Program-made: the position numbers and the translations under genes | Notes under the pieces: generated by a model | What the model saw: only the letters and a program-made list of their open reading frames with translations | Database searches by the model: none | What the model was told of the DNA's origin: nothing | Shown here: positions 1 to 5,416 of the stretch, piece after piece | Layout of the letters: each line of letters begins with the position of its first letter | Position numbering within the stretch: the stretch's first letter is position 1 | NCBI GenBank assembly: GCA_945292135.1 | Contig: CALYRA010000112.1 | Span: 1 to 5,617, forward strand | DNA length: 5,617 nucleotides | From: an uncultured Dysgonomonas sp. | Lineage (GTDB): Bacteria; Bacteroidota; Bacteroidia; Bacteroidales; Dysgonomonadaceae | Direction: 5' to 3'

Positions 1-651
1 TCTAAAGCAGAATTGGAAGGATTGGTAAAAGTATTGGCTAAATATCCCAATATCATCATAATTGCCGACGAAATATATGAACATATTAATTACGTGGGAA
101 AAAGCGAAAGCATAGCTCAATTTAAAGAAATTCAAGATCGCGTAGTTATTATAAATGGCGTGTCAAAAGCGTATGCCATGACAGGGTGGCGTCTTGGATG
201 GCTAGCTGCTCCTCAGTGGATTACTGATGCTTGTAACAAACTACAAGGTCAATATACATCAGGTCCATCTTCTATTACCCAAAAAGCGGCAGAAGCGGCT
301 TATACAGGTTCGCAAGAATGTGTCGAAGAAATGAGAAAAGCTTTCCAAAGACGACGTGATTTAATTGTAAAATTAGCGTCTGAAATAGAAGGTTTAAAAG
401 TAAATATACCTGATGGAGCTTTCTATTTGTTCCCTGAATGCAGCTCATTCTTCGGAAAGTCATACGACGGAAGAACTATCAATACATCTGCTGACTTAGC
501 TATGTTTCTTTTAGAAGTCGGTCATGTGGCTTGCGTTGGAGGAAATGCATTCGGAGCTCCAAATAATATCCGTTTTTCATACGCAACATCAGATGAAAAC
601 ATAATTGAAGCTTTCAAACGTGTTAAAGAAACTCTTGCTAAATTGAAGTAA
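1..651 (+). CDS. aspC: Aspartate aminotransferase, class I/II PLP-dependent (5'-truncated by window edge)
   Basis: The reading frame is open from the first base of the window, so the gene begins upstream; 216 residues are visible, roughly the C-terminal half of a family that is usually about 395-400 aa. Family landmarks are in order (window numbering). ADEIYE carries the Asp (23) that contacts the PLP pyridine nitrogen and a Tyr (26). NGVSKAYAMTGWRLGW carries the Schiff-base Lys (56, codon 166-168) and the phosphate-binding Arg (64). NNIRFSYATS near the end carries the Arg (191, codon 571-573) expected to bind the substrate alpha-carboxylate. This pattern fits subgroup Ib aspartate aminotransferases, cytosolic enzymes that interconvert aspartate plus 2-oxoglutarate and oxaloacetate plus glutamate. 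Some members of this subgroup also transaminate prephenate; the N-terminal residues that would help decide are outside the window. The gene converges on aroA and is followed by a strong terminator. The family is certain; the exact substrate is inferred. Confidence 0.93.
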   Translation, partial: SKAELEGLVKVLAKYPNIIIIADEIYEHINYVGKSESIAQFKEIQDRVVIINGVSKAYAMTGWRLGWLAAPQWITDACNKLQGQYTSGPSSITQKAAEAAYTGSQECVEEMRKAFQRRRDLIVKLASEIEGLKVNIPDGAFYLFPECSSFFGKSYDGRTINTSADLAMFLLEVGHVACVGGNAFGAPNNIRFSYATSDENIIEAFKRVKETLAKLK

Positions 652-678
652 TCTTACAATAAAAAATATAACAGATTG

Positions 679-708
679 GAGCGGAGCTAAAAACTCTGCT
701 CTTGTTTT
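679..708 (+). terminator. Intrinsic terminator of the aminotransferase gene
   Basis: An 8-bp stem, GAGCGGAG (679-686) with CTCTGCTC (694-701), closes a 7-nt A-rich loop and is followed by TTGTTTT. All eight positions pair in plus-strand RNA if one G-U wobble is allowed (683 with 697). It lies 28 nt after the aminotransferase stop codon. On the minus strand the wobble becomes an A-C mismatch, so the element is better suited to plus-strand transcripts, although a T-rich stretch after the hairpin on that strand could give some bidirectional activity. Confidence 0.85.
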
Positions 709-716
709 ATGCAAAA

Positions 717-757
717 TATTAAAAGACATCAGGTTTGGCCTCATCGCTCTTTTAATG
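717..757 (-). terminator. Long-arm hairpin, candidate terminator for the aroA-side transcript
   Basis: ATTAAAAGA (718-726) is the exact reverse complement of TCTTTTAAT (748-756), giving 9 bp; the neighbouring 717/757 pair is T-G in plus-strand RNA and A-C on the minus strand. Inside is a small secondary stem, AGG/CCT (731-733 with 739-741), around a 5-nt loop, flanked by symmetrical CATC sequences. On the minus strand the hairpin is followed by a short ATATTTTGC tract, so it could end a transcript coming from aroA, whose stop lies about 230 nt upstream in that direction. The arms are AT-rich and the T-tract is short, so termination is inferred; the inverted repeat itself is certain. Confidence 0.4.
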
Positions 758-845
758 ATTAATATTTCTATATTCAAAAAGGAAATCAAATTAATGATGG
801 ATTCTTTGAATAGAATATTTCATAATATAAGAGCATAAGGAGTAA

Positions 846-893
846 TGCAGAAATCTTTAACTGTTGGTTAAAATGATTCAATATGATTCTGCA
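846..893. repeat. Nested inverted repeat
   Basis: TGCAGAA (846-852) and TTCTGCA (887-893) are exact reverse complements, and the stem extends by two more pairs (854-855 with 885-886) if A853 is bulged. Enclosed in it is a second perfect hairpin, TTTAAC (856-861) / GTTAAA (867-872), with a 5-nt TGTTG loop. The 3' side also carries a direct repeat, ATGATTC at 873-879 and 883-889, with a 10-bp period. The repeats are directly visible. Whether this is an RNA structure, a protein-binding site or chance in AT-rich spacer is not known. Confidence 0.45.
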
Positions 894-987
894 ATCCTTC
901 TATCGACATATTTAGTCTCAAATACTCCAACAAATGAATAACAGGATGATTATAATTTTCCTTTCATAAATATCAATCAGAAATAAA

Positions 988-2226
988 CTAACCTACTTCT
1001 TTTTCTATTTCTTCAATTGTAAATCCTGCTTCTTTCAAATCTTCCCAAAAAAATGGATATGATTTAGTAACTACAGTTGGTTTATCAATTCTTAGATTAT
1101 TAAATCGTAAAGCTGCAGGGGCAAAGGCCATTGCCATACGATGATCTTCATAGGTTTTGATAACAGGCGCGGTTTCGGGTATACAACGTTCGCCATCCCA
1201 TTCCAAGATACTATTCATACTATCTTTCAAGATAAAGCCCAATTTTTTCAATTCTTTTTTGAGAGCTTCAATTCTATCGGTTTCTTTTATTTTCAATGTT
1301 TGCAAACCTGTGAACATAAAAGGAATATTCATCATACAGCAAGTAACGGCAAAGGTTTGAGCCAGATCAGGTTCATTCACAAAATCATGAAACATTTTCC
1401 CTGTAATTCTATTCGTTTTAGTCAATAAAACGCCGTCTTCTATAAATTCGGTTTCTACGCCTAAATCCAAAAATAATTCCGCAACTTTTGAATCGCCTTG
1501 CATACTATCGGAAAAAAGTCCTTTGAGTTTAACTTTACCGCTTTCAGCCAATGCCAATATTTCATACCAATATGAAGCTGCTGACCAATCCGATTCAACC
1601 GTATAAGGAATCCCTTTGTATTCTTCCGGAAAAATTTTTATGGTATTGCCTTCCCAAACCGCTTTAACTCCAAACTGAGCCATCATGCCTAAAGTCAACC
1701 GAATATAAGGTACGGAAATTATATTTCCTTCCATATGTATAATCAATCCCTTTGTCATTGTAGGGGCAATCATCAATAATGCTGATATAAATTGCGAGCT
1801 TACCTCTCCGGAAAGATATATCTCTCCTCCATCCAATGCCGTACCTTTTATTTTTAAAGGCGGATATCCTAATTTTCCCAAATATTCTATCCTTGCGCCT
1901 AATGATATTAAAGCGTCTACAAGCACATTAATTGGACGTTCTTTCATCCGTTCTGTTCCCGTGATTATCCAATCTCCCAGCGTACGGGAAAGATAAGCTG
2001 TTAAAAAACGCATGGAAGTACCTGCTGCTTTGACATCAATCAAGTTAGAATTTCCCTCAAATGCTTCGACCATCACATTCGTATCGTCACAATTCGATAG
2101 ATTATCTATTCCATGTATTTCTTTACTAAGAGCTTTCAGTATTAATGCCCGATTACTAATACTCTTTGATGCCGGCAAGTTAACTATTGTATCAATTGTC
2201 TTAGGAGCTTCAATTTTGTATTGCAT
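988..2226 (-). CDS. aroA: 3-phosphoshikimate 1-carboxyvinyltransferase (EPSP synthase)
   Basis: This cytosolic enzyme transfers the enolpyruvyl group of PEP to shikimate-3-phosphate, the sixth step of the shikimate pathway. The 412 residues are complete, with an ATG start just before the typical N-terminal strand and a TAG stop. Visible signatures are LPASKSISNRAL (Lys21, Ser22, Arg26), AAGTSMRFLTAY (68-78), ERPI (96-99), SSQFISALLM (143-152), EPDLAQTF with the catalytic Asp287, KETDRIEAL with Glu315 and Arg318, EDHRMAMAF (Asp361, Arg363) and the C-terminal KSYP (Lys388). The stretch between the DD pair (47-48) and AAGT is about 20 residues, clearly shorter than in E. coli AroA, a compact form I associate with Bacteroidales. 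Phe74 stands where E. coli has Pro101. It is the last gene of the minus-strand group, 84 nt after the DUF6891-like gene, with no Shine-Dalgarno sequence before its ATG. Confidence 0.97.
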   Translation of the reverse strand: MQYKIEAPKTIDTIVNLPASKSISNRALILKALSKEIHGIDNLSNCDDTNVMVEAFEGNSNLIDVKAAGTSMRFLTAYLSRTLGDWIITGTERMKERPINVLVDALISLGARIEYLGKLGYPPLKIKGTALDGGEIYLSGEVSSQFISALLMIAPTMTKGLIIHMEGNIISVPYIRLTLGMMAQFGVKAVWEGNTIKIFPEEYKGIPYTVESDWSAASYWYEILALAESGKVKLKGLFSDSMQGDSKVAELFLDLGVETEFIEDGVLLTKTNRITGKMFHDFVNEPDLAQTFAVTCCMMNIPFMFTGLQTLKIKETDRIEALKKELKKLGFILKDSMNSILEWDGERCIPETAPVIKTYEDHRMAMAFAPAALRFNNLRIDKPTVVTKSYPFFWEDLKEAGFTIEEIEKEVG

Positions 2227-2264
2227 GATATTTATTTATCGTGTTATAAGAATTCTAAATTATG

Positions 2265-2283
2265 AAAAAAGGCTAACCTTGCC
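2265..2283 (-). terminator. Weak terminator or attenuator-like element upstream of aroA
   Basis: Read on the minus strand, GGC (2283-2281), a 7-nt spacer and GCC (2273-2271) are followed directly by six T residues (2270-2265). An alternative 4-bp fold, AAGG/CCTT, overlaps it. Stems of 3-4 bp are weak, so this may only partly separate aroA from the gene upstream, or it may be chance. A 6-bp inverted repeat, TTAAAC-ATA-GTTTAA at 2290-2304, lies between it and the upstream stop codon but has no T-tract. Confidence 0.22.
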
Positions 2284-2310
2284 AATCATTTAAACATAGT
2301 TTAAGAAAAT

Positions 2311-2952
2311 CTATTCGTGCATAATTTTAAGGACTCTATCATAACCCCAATTTTCTTCTACATCTTCATAGGATGTAAATACATTCTGCCAATTAAAATT
2401 CAGAACACGTATTCGGGATGATGCCGTATTATTCCATTCTACTGTTAAACCCGCATTTTCTAATGCTGCTACGACTTTGCGACCTATAAGTATAGCCTCT
2501 TTGTCATTATTGGGTTTTGCGCCGTAAAAGTCAATCATAAGTTCATTATCTTCGATTACTCTTTCCAAATCCTGTCCGTGATAGTAGCAATATCCAACAG
2601 GTTTCATCCCATTATCTTCGGCATCACTCCATATTTCCTGCACATCATACACAGCTTCAGATTGTGTGTATCCGGCATTATGCAGAGCTATTATATTTTC
2701 GCGACAAAGATTATCAAATGCTTGATGTAATTTTTCGGTATCGGTTGGATGTTCCCAAGTTTTACTTTTTTCAAGATTTTTATTGTATTGGCGAGTTACA
2801 TTTTCACGAATCCAAGTCTCACTGATTTCAGATTCCCAACCTTCTTCTTCTACGATTTCTATTGTGCTTTCAATAATATCTTCCAATGATTCAAATCCAG
2901 ATTTTATATCAATTAAGAAATGATCCAAGATATATTCCTCATTTTCTGTCAT
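2311..2952 (-). CDS. DUF6891-like acidic protein, function unknown
   Basis: A complete 213-residue frame (ATG start, TAG stop) with no signal peptide or membrane segment, so probably cytosolic. It is strongly acidic, especially residues 15-50, which read as an amphipathic helix-rich segment. The C-terminal two thirds match what I recall of the DUF6891 family. Seen in order: LCRENIIALHNAGYTQSEAV (82-101), GYCYYHGQDLERVI (120-133), the strand MIDFYGA (139-145), IGRKVVAALENAGLTVEWN (156-174) and a final short strand containing RIRV. The HGQD and EWN positions look the most family-like. No catalytic role is established for this family to my knowledge, and none can be read here. It lies 57 nt after murA and 84 nt before aroA on the same strand, with base composition like its neighbours, so it may be co-transcribed with cell-wall genes. 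The coding call is secure; the family name is from memory of the motif pattern. Confidence 0.85.
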   Translation of the reverse strand: MTENEEYILDHFLIDIKSGFESLEDIIESTIEIVEEEGWESEISETWIRENVTRQYNKNLEKSKTWEHPTDTEKLHQAFDNLCRENIIALHNAGYTQSEAVYDVQEIWSDAEDNGMKPVGYCYYHGQDLERVIEDNELMIDFYGAKPNNDKEAILIGRKVVAALENAGLTVEWNNTASSRIRVLNFNWQNVFTSYEDVEENWGYDRVLKIMHE

Positions 2953-3009
2953 AACGTAAAAAAATTGATGTATAAGTATATAATTATTTAAGTTATAAAA
3001 ATCTTAAGA

Positions 3010-4314
3010 TTAATCCATCCTCAAAATATTTGCTCCCAATTGATTGAGGCGAACATCAATATTCTGGTAACCTCTGTCTATTTGTTCTATATTGTGTATT
3101 GTACTCTTTCCATCTGCGCACATAGCTGCGATAAGCAAGGCTATACCGGCGCGAATATCTGGGGATGTCATTATCGTAGATCGCATAGGACGCCTTCCTG
3201 TGCCAATCACAGTTGCGCGGTGGGGATCGCAAAGAATTATCTGCGCGCCCATTTCAATTAATTTGTCTACGAAGAACAAACGGCTTTCAAACATTTTTTG
3301 ATGTATCAGGACACTACCTTTGGCTTGTGTCGCTACTACTAAAATAACACTCAGCAAGTCTGGCGTCAGTCCCGGCCATGGCGCATCCGCAATAGTAAGT
3401 ATAGAACCATCAATAAATGTATCTATTGTATATTCTTTTTGTTCTAATATGTGGATATCATCTCCGATACGATCAATACGAATACCCAAACGTCGAAATG
3501 TATCGGGTATAATGCCTAATTCATCATAAGCTACATCTTTTATTGTCAATTCTGAACCTGTCGTAGCAGCCATACCGATAAAACTTCCTATTTCTATCAT
3601 GTCTGGCAATACTCTATGGCGAGCGCCACCTAACGCTTTTACGCCTTCGATACGTAACAGATTGGAACCGATACCGGATATTTTTGCACCCATCTGATTC
3701 AACAATTTACATAACTGTTGAATGTATGGCTCACATGCGGCATTATAAATTATAGTTTCTCCTTCTGCTAAAACGGCTGTCATTACAATATTAGCAGTCC
3801 CTGTCACAGATGCTTCATCAAGTAACATATAAGTACCTTTCAGCTTTTTTGCCGTAATACTATATAACTGTCTTTCTTGATCATAATTAAAATCCGCGCC
3901 CAATTTCTGAATACCTATAAAATGGGTGTCTAATCTGCGGCGTCCAATTTTGTCTCCACCGGGTTTGGGTAATAAGGCTTTACCAAAACGAGTAATAAGA
4001 GGCCCAATTATCATGACTGAGCCTCTTAATGAAGCACTTTTTTTCAAAAATTCGGATGTTTCTAAATAATCCAAATCAATGTTTTCAGCTTTAAATGACC
4101 ATGTATTTTCATTCAAACGCTTACATTCGACTCCCATCTCGCAAAGTAGTGCTATAAGATTATTAATATCTAATATATCAGGTATATTTTCTACTATTAC
4201 TTCTTCGGGTGTAAGCAATACAGCACAGATTATCTGTAAAGCTTCATTTTTAGCTCCTTGTGGCGTTATTTCGCCATTGAGCTTACATCCTCCTTCAATA
4301 ATAAATGATGCCAT
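3010..4314 (-). CDS. murA: UDP-N-acetylglucosamine 1-carboxyvinyltransferase
   Basis: MurA transfers the enolpyruvyl group of PEP to the 3'-OH of UDP-GlcNAc, the first committed step of peptidoglycan synthesis in the cytosol. The 434 residues are slightly longer than E. coli MurA (419). The frame starts MASFIIEGG, the usual first strand, and ends with TAA. Landmarks: QGAKNEAL with Lys22 and Asn23; SLRGSV with Arg97; the mobile active-site loop PKPGGDKIGRRR (117-127) with Arg126; the LTPDLL segment with Asp319, matching the E. coli general base Asp305; and PDIRAGIALL with Arg388, matching Arg397. The residue corresponding to catalytic Cys115 is Asp121 (codon 3952-3954, GAC on the coding strand). 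Cys-to-Asp MurA enzymes are known to be active and insensitive to fosfomycin. murA follows murB by 64 nt, so the two sequential enzymes are probably co-expressed. Its ATG has no Shine-Dalgarno sequence. Confidence 0.98.
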   Translation of the reverse strand: MASFIIEGGCKLNGEITPQGAKNEALQIICAVLLTPEEVIVENIPDILDINNLIALLCEMGVECKRLNENTWSFKAENIDLDYLETSEFLKKSASLRGSVMIIGPLITRFGKALLPKPGGDKIGRRRLDTHFIGIQKLGADFNYDQERQLYSITAKKLKGTYMLLDEASVTGTANIVMTAVLAEGETIIYNAACEPYIQQLCKLLNQMGAKISGIGSNLLRIEGVKALGGARHRVLPDMIEIGSFIGMAATTGSELTIKDVAYDELGIIPDTFRRLGIRIDRIGDDIHILEQKEYTIDTFIDGSILTIADAPWPGLTPDLLSVILVVATQAKGSVLIHQKMFESRLFFVDKLIEMGAQIILCDPHRATVIGTGRRPMRSTIMTSPDIRAGIALLIAAMCADGKSTIHNIEQIDRGYQNIDVRLNQLGANILRMD

Positions 4315-4337
4315 TTTATATGATTGTATTTATTGAT

Positions 4338-4369
4338 CTATTTTGCGATTTTGAAAAGCGTAAATATAG
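4338..4369. repeat. Imperfect inverted repeat in the murB-murA spacer
   Basis: CTATTTTGCG (4338-4347) can pair with CGTAAATATAG (4359-4369) around an ATTTTGAAAAG loop, with one bulged T (4365) and one G-T pair (4345/4361). In the transcribed (minus) strand that pair becomes an A-C mismatch, which weakens the structure. It makes up about half of the 64-nt gap ahead of murA. It could be a binding site or weak leader structure; chance is also likely in such AT-rich DNA. Confidence 0.2.
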
Positions 4370-4378
4370 TTTATGTTT

Positions 4379-5380
4379 TTAACATATCCTTACTTCGGGT
4401 TCTAATTCGATCGAAAACTTTTGTTTTACCACGGATTTAATTTCTTCCATAAATGAAACAATCTTGTTGCCATCCGAAGAACCATAATTTACAATAATAA
4501 GGGGCTGATTAGGATATGTTCCGATATCTCCTACTCTTTTTCCTTTATATCCCGCTTTGTCAATTAAAAATGCTGCTGATGTTTTTACCCATCCGTCTTT
4601 ATACGGATAAACAGGTAAATCGGGATAGTCTTTACTAAGTTTTTTTGCTTGATCTGTTGTTATATAAGGATTTTTGAAAAAACTTCCTGCATTTGGCAAT
4701 TCTTTCTCACTTGGTAGCTTTCTTTTACGGACGCGAATTACTGCTTCACGAACTTCTTCAATTGTAGGATCTTCAATAGATTCTAACTCTCTGTTCAAAT
4801 CAACATATTTAGGCCTGTATGAAAATTTGCGTTTAAGATGAAACACTACAGATAGAATTATATACTTATTTCTTTGCTTAAAAATACTGTTTCTATAAGA
4901 AAATTCACATTCATTATTTGCAAATGAAATGACTTCTCCTGTATGAATATCCATTGCTACAACTTCCCGAATACAGTCTTTAACTTCTGCGCCATATGCT
5001 CCAATATTTTGGACTGGAGCTGCGCCTACTGTTCCGGGTATAAGGGATAAATTTTCTAATCCACAGAATTTTCGTTCAACTGTATAAGCCACAAATGAAT
5101 CCCAATCTTCAGATGCCATTGCTTCGATATAGACATCTTCGTCTTCTTCACTCGAAGCTTCGTGTAATCCGAAGAATTCGGGTTTTATAACAAGACCATC
5201 AAAGTTTTTTGTGAAGAATATATTGCAGCCTCCTCCTATTATCAATTTCTTTTCTGATGGATATTCTTCCAAACATTTTCTCAATTCATCAATATTTGTC
5301 GGACTGCAAAAGATTTTAGCATATGCTTCAGTTCTAAAAGAATTTAATTCTTTAAGCTGATAATGCTTATGATATTCCAT
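4379..5380 (-). CDS. murB: UDP-N-acetylenolpyruvoylglucosamine reductase, type I MurB
   Basis: This FAD-dependent, NADPH-using enzyme reduces the enolpyruvyl product of MurA to UDP-MurNAc. The 333 residues are close to E. coli MurB (342). The FAD-binding region shows NSFRTEAYA near the N-terminus, the IIGGGCNIFF loop (47-56) and LIPGTVGAAPVQNIGAYGAE (113-132). Catalytic residues are recognisable: Arg163 in YRNSIFK, Ser233 in NAGSFFKNP (the proton donor to the flavin-reduced intermediate) and Glu329 in the terminal LEPEVR. The segment YRPKYVDLNREL (188-199) corresponds to the extra loop of type I (E. coli-like) enzymes, which type II enzymes lack. It begins 36 nt after the rfbB stop and precedes murA by 64 nt on the same strand, so it is upstream of the gene whose product it uses. 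No Shine-Dalgarno sequence is seen; the ATG is chosen because the homology starts immediately after it. Confidence 0.97.
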   Translation of the reverse strand: MEYHKHYQLKELNSFRTEAYAKIFCSPTNIDELRKCLEEYPSEKKLIIGGGCNIFFTKNFDGLVIKPEFFGLHEASSEEDEDVYIEAMASEDWDSFVAYTVERKFCGLENLSLIPGTVGAAPVQNIGAYGAEVKDCIREVVAMDIHTGEVISFANNECEFSYRNSIFKQRNKYIILSVVFHLKRKFSYRPKYVDLNRELESIEDPTIEEVREAVIRVRKRKLPSEKELPNAGSFFKNPYITTDQAKKLSKDYPDLPVYPYKDGWVKTSAAFLIDKAGYKGKRVGDIGTYPNQPLIIVNYGSSDGNKIVSFMEEIKSVVKQKFSIELEPEVRIC

Positions 5381-5416
5381 ATAAACGCTGATATATTTAT
5401 ATTATCGAAGATTAAG

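Larger units (their letters stand above)
709..987. other. Non-coding convergent intergenic region
   Basis: Between the aminotransferase terminator and the aroA stop codon there are about 280 bases in which I see no credible gene. The only short frames are tiny: 14 codons from the ATG at 794, 8 codons from the ATG at 845, and a 13-codon minus-strand frame inside the region. No TTTG/TAnnTTTG promoter pair was found on either strand by eye. The stretch holds two inverted repeats, 717-757 and 846-893, listed separately. It is probably 3'-untranslated sequence of aroA and spacer, but a small RNA cannot be excluded. Confidence 0.5.

Noticed and set aside
275..463. 62-codon minus-strand open frame
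   Set aside because: Lies wholly antisense within the aminotransferase gene, which has clear catalytic motifs in this stretch.
589..789. 66-codon minus-strand open frame overlapping the aminotransferase end
   Set aside because: It overlaps 63 nt of a secure gene, runs through the terminator hairpin, and its product is a low-complexity hydrophobic/Phe-rich string typical of antisense AT-rich DNA.
837..868. AAGGAG followed by an ATG at 845 and an 8-codon frame, resembling a leader peptide with a Shine-Dalgarno site
   Set aside because: The frame is very short, no gene follows downstream on that strand, no promoter is seen, and Bacteroidota rarely rely on such sites; the ATG also lies at the edge of the inverted repeat arm.
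1141..1428. 95- and 67-codon plus-strand open frames (1141-1428 and 1157-1360)
   Set aside because: Both are antisense to the KETDR and PDLAQT region of aroA and show no recognisable protein features.
2012..2293. 93-codon plus-strand open frame running out of aroA into the spacer
   Set aside because: Mostly antisense to the N-terminal part of aroA; the non-overlapping tail is short and has no family resemblance.
3000..3011. 12-bp palindrome AATCTTAAGATT at the murA stop codon
   Set aside because: Only a 4-bp AT-rich stem is possible, with a short T-run after it; too weak to call a terminator.
3040..4336. Several plus-strand open frames of 69-85 codons (3040-3261, 3092-3301, 3320-3529, 4079-4336)
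   Set aside because: All are antisense to murA, overlap one another, and give compositionally odd products.
4374..4386. ATGTT-TTT-AACAT inverted repeat over the murB stop codon
   Set aside because: Five AT-rich base pairs with a 3-nt loop and no following T-tract; expected by chance in this composition.
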